NCBI GenBank assembly: GCA_902492545.1
Contig: CABULX010000003.1
Coordinates: 1 to 38,647 of the forward strand
Direction: 5' to 3'
Length of the DNA: 38,647 nucleotides
From: an uncultured Collinsella sp.
Lineage (GTDB): Bacteria; Actinomycetota; Coriobacteriia; Coriobacteriales; Coriobacteriaceae
Positions within the stretch are counted from its first letter, which is position 1; every line of letters starts with the position of its first letter. This document shows positions 24,084 through 31,699 of this stretch, in pieces. The notes below the pieces were generated by a model. The model searched no databases. It saw only the letters and a program-made list of their open reading frames with translations, and was not told where the DNA came from. Position numbers and translations under genes: made by a program.

Positions 24084-26765
24084 ATGGCACAGACCACGAC
24101 AGATACCGCCGCCAGCACCGTCTCCGGCGCCGGAGCCGCCAGCTCATTCTCGGGCGGCACGGGAACCGAAGCCGAGTTTGGCTCGCTCGGCGCGCTCTCC
24201 CCCACCTGGTGGGAGCCCGAGGACGGCAGTGAGCCCGAACCGTGGCTCACGCCCGATCAGGCCTTCGAACGCTTCTTTGAATGGACGAGCAGCCGCGGTA
24301 TTGAGCTGTGGGATCACCAAGAAGAGGCCCTCATGGACCTGGCCGCCGGCGATCACGTCATTTTGGGCACACCGACCGGATCGGGTAAATCGCTCGTCGC
24401 GCTGGGCATGCTCTTTATGGGCATGGCGCAGGGCAAACGTTGCTATTACACGGCCCCTATCAAGGCCCTGGTCAGCGAAAAGTTCTTCGACCTGGTACAG
24501 GTACTCGGCCGCGATAACGTCGGTATGATCACCGGCGATACGCATATCAACACCAAAGCGCCCGTCATCTGCTGCACGGCAGAGATCCTTGCCAACGATG
24601 CGCTGCGCGAGGGCGAGGGCGCCGATGTGGGCTGCGTGGCCATGGACGAGTTCCACTACTTTGCCGACCCCGACCGCGGCTGGGCCTGGCAGGTGCCGCT
24701 GCTCACCCTGCCCCACACGCAGTTTATGCTCATGAGCGCCACGCTCGGCGATGTCACCGCCATCGCCGCCTCGCTCGAGGAGCACACCGGCGCTGCTTGC
24801 GACCTGGTTGTCGACGCCCCGCGTCCTGTTCCGCTGAGCTACGACTATGTGACAACCTCCCTCGAGGGCACGGTCGAGCTCGCCATGCGCCGCGGCGAGG
24901 CCCCGCTCTACATCGTGCACTTTAGCCAGGATGCCGCCCTTGCGACAGCACAGTCGCTCGCCAATTTTGGCATCGCCAGCAAGGAGCAGCGCGAGGCCAT
25001 TAAGGAAGCGGCAAAGGGAACGAGCTTCTCGACGGCCTTTGGCAAGATTCTCAAGCGCCTGCTTGGATGCGGCGTCGGTGTGCACCATGCTGGCATGTTG
25101 CCGCGCTACCGCCTGTTGGTCGAGCGCTTGGCGCAGCAGGGCCTGCTGCCCGTCATCTGCGGTACCGATACGCTCGGCGTCGGCATCAACGTACCCATCC
25201 ACACCGTGGTGCTCACCGCGCTCACCAAGTTCGACGGTTACAAGATGCGTCGCCTGCGCGCCCGTGAGTTTCATCAGATCGCTGGTCGCGCCGGTCGCTC
25301 GGGCTTCGATACCGAGGGCATGGTGATCGCCGAGGCACCCGAGCACGAGATCGAGAATGCCAAGCTTATGGCCAAGGCGGGCGACGACCCCAAAAAACTC
25401 CGCAAGATTAAAAAGAAGAAGGCCCCCGAGGGCTTTGTCACCTGGAACAAGCAGACCTTTGAGCGCCTGATCGAGACGCAGCCCGAGACGCTCAAGCCGC
25501 GCCTGCGCATCACGCACTCCATGGTGATTAGCGTGGTCGAGCAGGGCGGCGATGCCCGAGCCCGCGTGCACGACCTCATCGAGACGAGTCTGCAGACTCC
25601 CGAGGAAAAGGCCAAGCTCGAGGTTCGCGCCGACGAAATCTTCGCCACGCTCATCGATTCCGGCGTCGTCGTTCGCACCGAGGTGCCGCCCGCACCCGAC
25701 GCTCCGGCTGACGCCGCACCGGACATCGACTATGCACTGACGGTCGACCTGCCCGAGGACTTTGCGCTCGATCAGCCGCTCTCGCCGTTTTTGCTTGCCG
25801 CGTTGGAACTACTCGACCCCGAGAGTGAGACCTATACCATGGACCTCATCTCGATGGTCGAGGCCACGCTCGAGGACCCCAAGCAGGTATTGCGCGCACA
25901 GGAGCGCGCCGCGCGCGACCGCGCGATGGCCGAAATGAAGGCTGACGGCGTCGAATATGAGGAACGCCTGGAGCGCATCCAGGATGTCACCTACGAAAAG
26001 CCGCTCGAGGACTTACTCGATGCCGCCTTCGACAAGTACTGCCAAGAAGTACCTTGGGCCAACGACTACCAGCTCTCGCCCAAGAGCGTCCTGCGCGACA
26101 TGCTGGAGAGCGCGAGCGATTTTAAGGGCTATATCCAAAAGCTCGGCATCGCCCGCTCCGAGGGCATCCTGCTGCGCTACCTAGCCGAGGCCTACCGTTC
26201 CCTCGATCGCACCGTGCCCATTGAGAAACGCGATGAGCGCCTGCGCGACATCATTTCGTGGCTCGGCTTTGTGGTGCGCTCGGTGGACTCGAGCCTGGTG
26301 GACGAGTGGGAAAACGCCGGCAACCCGGCAGCCCTCGACGCCGCGCCACCGCAGGGCATCGACGAGGTCGTGGCGGACCGCCGTGGCTGCACGCTGTTGG
26401 TGCGCAACGCGCTCTTCCGCCGTGTGACCCTTGCCGCCCGCGAGCATGTGCGCGACCTAGGCGAGCTCGACGACGACTGGGGCATGAGCGAAATCCGCTG
26501 GCAAAAAGCCCTCGATGCCTACCACGAGCAGCACGAGGAAATCCTCACCGACGGCGACGCCCGCAGCTCCGCGATGTTCACCATCGACGAGAGCGACGAG
26601 AAGACCGATCACGTGTGGCACGTGCACCAGATTTTTGCCGACGAAGATGGCGACCACGACTTTGGCATCATGGGCGATGTCGATCTGGACGCCACGCAAG
26701 ACGGCGGCGAGGCCATCTTCAAAAACTACCGCGTCGGCTTTATCGAGGATTTACTCGAGGACTAG
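24084..26765 (+). CDS. Ski2/Mtr4-like DExH helicase (HelY family)
   Basis: An 893-residue SF2 helicase. After a low-complexity Thr/Ser/Ala/Gly leader (1-35), Walker A is GTPTGSGKS (95-103), motif II is DEFH (189-192), motif III is MSAT (about 217-220), and VGVHHAGMLPRYR plus HQIAGRAGRSGFDTEG mark the second RecA domain. The C-terminal third is helical and charged, as in actinobacterial HelY. It probably unwinds structured RNA. The ATG at 24084 follows GAGAGAAAG; the frame is open back to 23913 but that part runs through the 123-bp repeat. A strong hairpin terminator follows. Confidence 0.88.
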   Translation: MAQTTTDTAASTVSGAGAASSFSGGTGTEAEFGSLGALSPTWWEPEDGSEPEPWLTPDQAFERFFEWTSSRGIELWDHQEEALMDLAAGDHVILGTPTGSGKSLVALGMLFMGMAQGKRCYYTAPIKALVSEKFFDLVQVLGRDNVGMITGDTHINTKAPVICCTAEILANDALREGEGADVGCVAMDEFHYFADPDRGWAWQVPLLTLPHTQFMLMSATLGDVTAIAASLEEHTGAACDLVVDAPRPVPLSYDYVTTSLEGTVELAMRRGEAPLYIVHFSQDAALATAQSLANFGIASKEQREAIKEAAKGTSFSTAFGKILKRLLGCGVGVHHAGMLPRYRLLVERLAQQGLLPVICGTDTLGVGINVPIHTVVLTALTKFDGYKMRRLRAREFHQIAGRAGRSGFDTEGMVIAEAPEHEIENAKLMAKAGDDPKKLRKIKKKKAPEGFVTWNKQTFERLIETQPETLKPRLRITHSMVISVVEQGGDARARVHDLIETSLQTPEEKAKLEVRADEIFATLIDSGVVVRTEVPPAPDAPADAAPDIDYALTVDLPEDFALDQPLSPFLLAALELLDPESETYTMDLISMVEATLEDPKQVLRAQERAARDRAMAEMKADGVEYEERLERIQDVTYEKPLEDLLDAAFDKYCQEVPWANDYQLSPKSVLRDMLESASDFKGYIQKLGIARSEGILLRYLAEAYRSLDRTVPIEKRDERLRDIISWLGFVVRSVDSSLVDEWENAGNPAALDAAPPQGIDEVVADRRGCTLLVRNALFRRVTLAAREHVRDLGELDDDWGMSEIRWQKALDAYHEQHEEILTDGDARSSAMFTIDESDEKTDHVWHVHQIFADEDGDHDFGIMGDVDLDATQDGGEAIFKNYRVGFIEDLLED

Positions 26766-26788
26766 CCGAGCACAATGGGCAAAACGAA

Positions 26789-26826
26789 GCGGGACCGCTG
26801 GCAACATCGCCAGCGGCCCCGCTTTT
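26789..26826 (+). terminator. intrinsic terminator of the HelY-like helicase
   Basis: GCGGG-ACCGCTGGC (26789-26802) pairs with GCCAGCGG-CCCCGC (26809-26822) over a six-base loop and is followed by TTTT. On the minus strand the same stem is followed by TTCGTTTTGCC, so it can also end the convergent DUF2130 gene, whose stop is 18 bases away. Confidence 0.85.
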
Positions 26827-26843
26827 GCCTTATCCGCTATGCC

Positions 26844-28601
26844 CTACTCGGCATCCTCGACCTCATACGAATCTGCCTCGGCAGGCTCATCGCTCGCGTC
26901 TGTTGCACCCTCGCGCGCCTCGTCAAACGCCGCCTTCATGGTCTTGTTACCCCAGGTGAGCTTACGAATGGTAAGCTCATCGGCCTTGTTGTGGGCCAGA
27001 CGCAGATTCTCGGTACTGCGACGCAGGTCATCCTTGGTCTTCTCGAGCTGCTTAATGGCAGCATCAATCTCCTTGATTGCCGACTCGAACTGCTTGCTCG
27101 CCAAGTTGTAGTTGCGCGAGAAGCCGTCCTTGAACTTCTCCATCTTGGCTTCGAAGTTTGTGACGTCGATATTCTGCTGTTTGTACTCCGCCAGTTCCTG
27201 CTTATAGCGAAGCGAACCCATAGCGGCGTTGCGAAGAAGTGTGATCATGGGAATAAAGAACTGCGGGCGAATCACGTACATCTTCTCATAGCGATAACTC
27301 ACGTCCACGATGCCGGCATTGTAAAGCTCGCTCTCGGGCTCGAGCAGCGTGCAGAGCACCGCGTACTCACAGCCTTTCTGGCGACGATCGTGATCGAGTT
27401 TCTTAAAGAAGTCCTCGTTTTTATGCTTGGTCGCGGTCTCGTCGTTCTCGTTTTTCATCTCGAACATAATCGAAATGACCTCGTTGCCGCTCGCGTCGCA
27501 CTCGCGGAAGATAAAGTCGCCCTTGGTACCCTCGGACGCATCGTTGTCTTTCTCGAAGTACGCGTTGGGAAACGCCGTCATGCGTAGACGGTTAAACTCG
27601 GTCTCGCAGTGCTGCTCGAGCGACTCGCCCACCATCTTGGTGGACAGGCGGACCTTCATGTCCTTAAGGCGCTCAATCTCTTCATCCTTATAGCGAATCA
27701 GGTCATCGCTCGCGCGCTTGGCCTGCGCAAGCTCGAGCTCATGCGCCGCCTTGGCCTGTTCCTCGCGAGAATCGCGCACCGCCAGCTCGCTCGCGAGCTT
27801 GGCACGTGCCTCATCGCGCTCTCGTTCCGCCGCAGCGACCGCCTCCGATAGGTTCATTTTGGCCGTCAGCTCCTGTTCGCGCAGCTGCGCGCGCAGGCCC
27901 TCGGCCTCCTGCTCAGACTGAGCCTTTGCGGCGGAAAACTTCTCTTGTACCTTCGCGCGGTAGTCAGCAAGCGCGCGCTCGGCCTCGCCGCGAGCGGCAT
28001 CAAGCTCACGCTGTGACTCGGCCGTAGCAGCGGCAAGCGCCATCTCCTGGGCCTTGTCCGCCGCGGCAAGCCTGGCCTGCAGCTCGGCAATCTGGGCATC
28101 ACGTGCAGCTAAATCGTTTTGAGCAGCATTGCGCGCCGAAGCCTCGGCAAGCTTGGCTTCGTCATCCTTGCGTCCCAGCTGCGCACGCAAATTGTCAATC
28201 TCGCGCTGAAGCTCGGCATTCTCCTTCTGCGCATCCGCACGGGCCTCAACAGCTGCACGCTGGCTTGCACTCTCGCGCTCCGCGGCAGCGCCCTCGAGCT
28301 TGACACGCAACTCGGCAAGCTCGGCATCGCGCTTGGCAACCTCTTGTGCCAGCTTCTGCTCCGCAGTGTTCTTCTGCTCGGCAAGCTGAGCGTTGCGCTG
28401 AGACTCTACCTTTTGCAAGGCAGCCGACAAACGCGAGCGCTCAAGCTCCAGCGCCTGCTCACCCTCGCGCTGGACTGCCTTCACACGCTCATCCAGGTCG
28501 CGCGAGAACTCGGCATCGCGCACCTGTTTGACGATATCCGCATAGCCGGACGCATCGACCTTAAAGACTTCGCCGCAATGCGGGCACTTGATCTCGTTCA
28601 T
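26844..28601 (-). CDS. DUF2130 protein: zinc-finger, coiled coil and nuclease-like core
   Basis: A 585-residue protein. The N-terminus has a CPHC zinc-knuckle (C6, C9), then a very long Ala/Glu/Arg/Lys coiled coil (about 30-310), then the conserved DUF2130 core with GDFIFRECDASGNEV and ISIMFEMKNEND (D/E-x-K pattern of PD-(D/E)XK nucleases) and KKLDHDRRQKGCEYAVLCTL. A second helical segment and an acidic tail follow. Members are sometimes described as RmuC-like. The exact role is unknown; a DNA- or RNA-end function is inferred. The ribosome site is GAGGAG. Confidence 0.82.
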   Translation of the reverse strand: MNEIKCPHCGEVFKVDASGYADIVKQVRDAEFSRDLDERVKAVQREGEQALELERSRLSAALQKVESQRNAQLAEQKNTAEQKLAQEVAKRDAELAELRVKLEGAAAERESASQRAAVEARADAQKENAELQREIDNLRAQLGRKDDEAKLAEASARNAAQNDLAARDAQIAELQARLAAADKAQEMALAAATAESQRELDAARGEAERALADYRAKVQEKFSAAKAQSEQEAEGLRAQLREQELTAKMNLSEAVAAAERERDEARAKLASELAVRDSREEQAKAAHELELAQAKRASDDLIRYKDEEIERLKDMKVRLSTKMVGESLEQHCETEFNRLRMTAFPNAYFEKDNDASEGTKGDFIFRECDASGNEVISIMFEMKNENDETATKHKNEDFFKKLDHDRRQKGCEYAVLCTLLEPESELYNAGIVDVSYRYEKMYVIRPQFFIPMITLLRNAAMGSLRYKQELAEYKQQNIDVTNFEAKMEKFKDGFSRNYNLASKQFESAIKEIDAAIKQLEKTKDDLRRSTENLRLAHNKADELTIRKLTWGNKTMKAAFDEAREGATDASDEPAEADSYEVEDAE

Positions 28602-28659
28602 AGCAGCTCCTCGATGGACGCAAATTTCAACCGCCTACACTCTACCGCGCCGCACGGAC

Positions 28660-28692
28660 AAAAAAGACGCCGCCGCCATAATGGCAACGGCG
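28660..28692 (-). terminator. intrinsic terminator of the metallophosphoesterase gene
   Basis: On the minus strand a CGCCGUUGCC arm (28692-28683) pairs with GGCGGCGGCG (28677-28668), using two G-U pairs, over the loop ATTAT, and is followed within three bases by six Ts (28665-28660). This places a proper terminator between the phosphoesterase gene and the DUF2130 gene on the same strand. Confidence 0.75.
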
Positions 28693-28695
28693 CCA

Positions 28696-28746
28696 GAACC
28701 ACCACAAAGGGGACAGGCACCTTTGTGGCGGTTTGTGTGGTGGTTC
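28696..28746. repeat. REP-like nested palindrome containing GGGGACAGGCACC
   Basis: Two alternative hairpins share one left arm. GAACCACCAC (28696-28705) pairs with GTGGTGGTTC (28737-28746), and inside, CCACAAAGG (28702-28710) pairs with CCTTTGTGG (28720-28728) around the loop GGACAGGCA. It lies directly after the phosphoesterase stop and before the terminator. The word GGGGACAGGCACC is one I associate with REP-like repeats mobilised by IS200-like tyrosine transposases; none is in this window. Confidence 0.75.
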
Positions 28747-28751
28747 GAGCA

Positions 28752-29297
28752 TTACAGTCCAAAGAAGCCCAGGATTTGATCCCGGCTTACGGGCTTGTAC
28801 TCGTTGGCATCGAGACCGACATCGTAGCGAAAGATAGGGCGCTCGCGATCGCGGTTGCGCGCGTTGGTGCGGTCTCCCCTGCTGTGGATATGCCCGTGCA
28901 GCATGATGGCGCCACGCGCCTTGCCGTTCCAGCTGAGCATGGGGTAGTGGCTCATAACCAGACGATGGCCCTTGGCATAGCCAGGGGCAATCTCCAGGTA
29001 ATCGCGCACGTCTTCCCAAATCTGCGGCGCGTCCGGATCTTCCCAGTCGCCGTCATGGTTACCGCGGATGAGCGTCACATTCTTGCATTCGATACGCTCG
29101 CGCAGGTGCACGGCATCCGCTAGGGGCAAACGATAGGTAAAGTCTCCCAGGATGTAGAGACGGTCATCCGCAGTCACGCACTCATTGATGACATCGATGA
29201 CCTTGCGGTTCATCTCCTCGACCGAGCCAAACGGCCGGTCCATGTCGTGCAAGATATTCGTATCGCCCAGGTGCAGGTCGGCGGTAAACCACATCAT
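28752..29297 (-). CDS. Calcineurin-like metallophosphoesterase
   Basis: A 181-residue phosphoesterase with the full metal-binding set: ADLHLGD (D-x-H), ILGDFTY (GD), IRGNHDGDW (GNHD), VMSHYPM (H) and LHGHIHSRG (G-H-x-H). It hydrolyses phosphoesters using two metal ions; the substrate is unknown. Compact size and the pattern resemble the stand-alone YfcE/phage-type phosphoesterases. The start is either of two consecutive ATGs near 29297; a GAGGG precedes them. Confidence 0.88.
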   Translation of the reverse strand: MMWFTADLHLGDTNILHDMDRPFGSVEEMNRKVIDVINECVTADDRLYILGDFTYRLPLADAVHLRERIECKNVTLIRGNHDGDWEDPDAPQIWEDVRDYLEIAPGYAKGHRLVMSHYPMLSWNGKARGAIMLHGHIHSRGDRTNARNRDRERPIFRYDVGLDANEYKPVSRDQILGFFGL

Positions 29298-29363
29298 CGT
29301 CTATGCCCTCATTTCGCAACGCGTTCAACTCGTGCTAAGTATACAGACGCAGCGATGCGGCGG

Positions 29364-29543
29364 TCATCCAAAGAGCCCACCGAACAGTCCGCGGCGGCGC
29401 TTGTCTTTCTTTTTCGAAGCGTCACTCTGAGCTTTCTTGTCCTGCCGTTTCTTACGATCCTGCTCCAACTCATCGTCGTCGAGTAGCAGATCCCACTCAA
29501 ACGGATCGTCTGTCAGATCGAACTGGTCGTCGTCATCAAACAT
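29364..29543 (-). CDS. Small acidic-to-basic protein of unknown function
   Basis: A 59-residue protein starting at the ATG at 29543, preceded by GGAGG; an in-frame ATG at 29555 is also possible. The N-terminal half is strongly acidic (MFDDDDQFDLTDDPFEWDLL), the C-terminal half basic (DRKKRQDKKAQ, then KKKDKRRR), ending in the repeat GLFGGLFG. No membrane helix is seen. It may bind nucleic acid or a ribosomal partner through the basic half. It lies 18 bases below the HIRAN gene, probably in the same message. Confidence 0.65.
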   Translation of the reverse strand: MFDDDDQFDLTDDPFEWDLLLDDDELEQDRKKRQDKKAQSDASKKKDKRRRGLFGGLFG

Positions 29544-29561
29544 GGCCGCCTCCATTGCCGA

Positions 29562-29888
29562 CTAGCGGGCATCCACCACATAGAGCCCAACGCGCACCTG
29601 ATGCCACGGGCTGCGCTCGGGAGCGACCTGCTGCACGCGGGCCTCAAATACGTCCTCGTGGCCGTAATACATCATCAAGGACAGCGGGCCGACCTCGTTT
29701 CCCGGGACATAGCCAAGCTTGGTGTTGCCGTAATAGATCGCAACCGCCTCGGGGTCATGGGGATTATCGCGCTCGGCGCACAGCGTCAGTTTATCGCCCG
29801 CTTTAATATCGCCTAGGACCAAAGCGCCGTCGGCATATTGAAATCCTGCAATATGAAACGACAAAAGAACACGTGAAGGCTCGTACAT
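29562..29888 (-). CDS. Stand-alone HIRAN domain protein
   Basis: A 108-residue protein consisting almost entirely of a HIRAN domain: FHIAGFQYADGALVLGDI, then CAERDNPHDPEAVAIYY and KLGYVPGNEV, the typical R-D-N-x-x-D-x-x-A-V and L-G-Y-x-P motifs. HIRAN domains recognise 3'-OH single-stranded DNA ends or damaged DNA and are usually fused to SNF2 helicases or nucleases; here it is free. The ATG at 29888 has AGGGGAG upstream. The small charged protein follows downstream. Confidence 0.85.
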   Translation of the reverse strand: MYEPSRVLLSFHIAGFQYADGALVLGDIKAGDKLTLCAERDNPHDPEAVAIYYGNTKLGYVPGNEVGPLSLMMYYGHEDVFEARVQQVAPERSPWHQVRVGLYVVDAR

Positions 29889-30124
29889 GGCAACTCCCCT
29901 AACGGCCGGATAAACCGGCGCTTAACCTTATTGAGAAGTCTACGAACTCGTGCGGACACAAATTCATCCTGCCCGCGTCTTTCAATCGCTCGCCGCAACG
30001 CTTGCGAGACAGAGCGCTTGCAGATAAGATAAGGGTACGGATGGCACCCGTTGCAGCGGGTCTTGCCAACTCCGATACACGTTTTCATCGTGAGAAGTGG
30101 CCGTCTTCGCTTGCGCGGGGGCGG
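29889..30124. other. gene-poor gap with a possible antisense RNA promoter
   Basis: No frame with a ribosome site is found. On the plus strand TTGCGA (30002-30007) and TAAGAT (30025-30030) are separated by 17 bases and could drive a transcript running into the small peptide gene's 3' region. A near-palindrome ACCCGTTGCAGCGGGT lies at about 30046-30061. A GCCGG/CCGGC mini-stem is present near 29904-29918 in the HIRAN leader. Confidence 0.35.
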
Positions 30125-30208
30125 CTATTTCATTCGGCCGATAAACAGGCCGAGTTCGATAGCCGCGATTAACAACGCCAGTAACGAAATAACATCGCTT
30201 ACGTTCAT
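30125..30208 (-). CDS. 27-residue hydrophobic peptide, possible type I toxin
   Basis: The ATG at 30208 opens 27 codons ending in TAG: MNVSDVISLL at the start, a Leu/Ile/Ala helix, and a short charged end (GLFIGRMK). Size, polar N-terminus, single membrane helix and Arg/Lys tail match the small holin-like peptides of type I toxin-antitoxin systems. The ribosome site GAAGGG lies inside an 11-bp stem (30210-30220 with 30224-30234, one mismatch) that touches the start codon, typical of translationally blocked toxin messages. It is too short for standard gene finders. No homologue is identified. Confidence 0.5.
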   Translation of the reverse strand: MNVSDVISLLALLIAAIELGLFIGRMK

Positions 30209-30209
30209 A

Positions 30210-30234
30210 CCAATTCCCTTCTAAAGGGAGTTGG
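30210..30234 (-). promoter_or_regulatory. hairpin masking the ribosome site of the small peptide
   Basis: CCAATTCCCTT (30210-30220) and AAGGGAGTTGG (30224-30234) are inverted complements with one mismatch and a three-base loop. On the minus-strand message, the arm next to the start contains the GAAGGG ribosome site. Folding would block initiation until the stem is opened. Confidence 0.55.
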
Positions 30235-30271
30235 CCCATCCGCACCCCATAGCAGTAGTCTAACGTAAATT

Positions 30272-30305
30272 GCAGGTAATAGGAACACTTGTTCGTATTA
30301 CCTGC
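30272..30305 (-). terminator. hairpin downstream of the aldehyde dehydrogenase gene
   Basis: GCAGGTAATAGGAAC (30272-30286) and GTTCGTATTACCTGC (30291-30305) pair with one mismatch around the loop ACTT, starting seven bases below the dehydrogenase stop. On the minus strand AATTTACG follows, a weak U-tract. It probably ends the adh-aldh message and separates it from the small peptide. Confidence 0.6.
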
Positions 30306-30311
30306 CATTTC

Positions 30312-31691
30312 CTAATGCACAAACATGCGCACGAACTTGTGCTTCCAGCTTGCGTAGGGCGCATACCGAAACGGCACGTCCAGCCACGTTGCCTTGTTCA
30401 CGATGCTCTTCTTGTGGCTAAACGCATCGAAGCTCTCGCGGCCATGGTACTGCCCCATACCGCTCGCACCCATGCCACCAAAGCCCATATGGCTCGTAGC
30501 CAAGTGCATAATCGTGTCGTTAACACAGCCGCCGCCAAAGGGCACGTAACGCACAAAGCGCTGCTGAACCGCGCGATCCTGGCTAAAGATATACAGGGCC
30601 AGCGGCGTCGGACGATCCGTAATAAACGTCTCGGCCTCGTCTAAGCTCTCAAACGTTAGCACCGGTAAGATGGGACCGAAAATCTCCTCCTGCATCACGG
30701 CGTCATCGGGGGACACACCGTCTAGAATCGTCGGCTCAATCTTGAGCGACGACTCGCGCGCCGTGCCTCCCAGCACAACCTTATCGGGGTCGATTAGCCC
30801 GCGTACACGCGCAAAATGCTTGGCGTTGACGATATGCCCGTAATCCTCGTTATCGAGCGGATGCTCGCCAAACATACGGCGGACCTCCTCCTTGATGAGG
30901 CCCAACAGCTCATCGTGCACGCGCGTATCGACCAGCAGGTAGTCGGGCGCCACGCAGGTCTGCCCCACGTTGAGCCATTTACCAAAGGCGATACGCCGTG
31001 CCGCGACCTTCAGGTTTGCCGTCGCATCCACGACACAGGGGCTCTTTCCGCCCAGCTCAAGCGTCACGGGCGTAAGGTTTTTACTCGCGCGCTCCATGAC
31101 GAGCTTGCCAACCGGAACACTACCGGTAAAGAAGATCTTGTCCCAGCATTCATCGAGCAGCGCCTCATTCTCGGCGCGCCCGCCCTCGACAACCGTCACC
31201 AGGCACGGATCAAATGCCTCTTCACAGATTTGCTTGAGCACCGCGCTCGAAGCCGGCGCATAGGCGCTCGGCTTGATGACCACGGTATTACCTGCAGCGA
31301 GCGCGCCAGCGAGCGGCTCGAGCGTCAGCAAAAACGGATAGTTCCAGGGCGCCATGATGAGCGTAACGCCATAGGGCACGGCTTGTGTCTTGCACACACT
31401 AATAGCATTAGCGAGGTCACACGGACGCAGGCGCGGACGACTCCATCGAGCCATATGCGCAATCTGATGACGAATCTCGGAAAGCGACGTGCCGATCTCG
31501 CACATATATGCCTCGTCATGCGACTTACCCAAATCGGTCTTGAGCGCATGGGCGATATCGGTCTCGTGTGCCCGCACCGCCTCGCGCAGGCGCACGAGGA
31601 CGCGACGTCGAGCATCGACATCAAACGTGGCGTGCGTCTTAAAATAGGCGCGCTGCTCGCCGACAATGCGCGCGATTTCCTCGGTATTCAT
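30312..31691 (-). CDS. NAD(P)-dependent aldehyde dehydrogenase (class 3-like)
   Basis: A 459-residue aldehyde dehydrogenase. N117 (APWNYPF), K140 (VIKPSAYAP), E212 (LELGGKSP) and catalytic C246 (NVGQTCVAPDY) are present, with FFTGSVPVGK for nucleotide binding. The short N-terminus and hydrophobic C-terminal tail (FRYAPYASWKHKFVRMFVH) resemble class 3 or fatty-aldehyde enzymes such as AlkH/Ywdh. It lies eight bases below the alcohol dehydrogenase gene; together they could interconvert alcohol, aldehyde and acid with NAD(H). The natural substrate is unknown. Confidence 0.9.
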   Translation of the reverse strand: MNTEEIARIVGEQRAYFKTHATFDVDARRRVLVRLREAVRAHETDIAHALKTDLGKSHDEAYMCEIGTSLSEIRHQIAHMARWSRPRLRPCDLANAISVCKTQAVPYGVTLIMAPWNYPFLLTLEPLAGALAAGNTVVIKPSAYAPASSAVLKQICEEAFDPCLVTVVEGGRAENEALLDECWDKIFFTGSVPVGKLVMERASKNLTPVTLELGGKSPCVVDATANLKVAARRIAFGKWLNVGQTCVAPDYLLVDTRVHDELLGLIKEEVRRMFGEHPLDNEDYGHIVNAKHFARVRGLIDPDKVVLGGTARESSLKIEPTILDGVSPDDAVMQEEIFGPILPVLTFESLDEAETFITDRPTPLALYIFSQDRAVQQRFVRYVPFGGGCVNDTIMHLATSHMGFGGMGASGMGQYHGRESFDAFSHKKSIVNKATWLDVPFRYAPYASWKHKFVRMFVH

Positions 31692-31699
31692 GGACCCTC

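Noticed and set aside
24144..25571. 475-codon minus-strand frame across the HelY-like gene
   Set aside because: Antisense shadow; no start signal or family pattern.
29813..30088. 91-codon minus-strand frame starting MKTCIGVGK
   Set aside because: It overlaps the HIRAN gene in another frame, has no ribosome site and no recognisable features.
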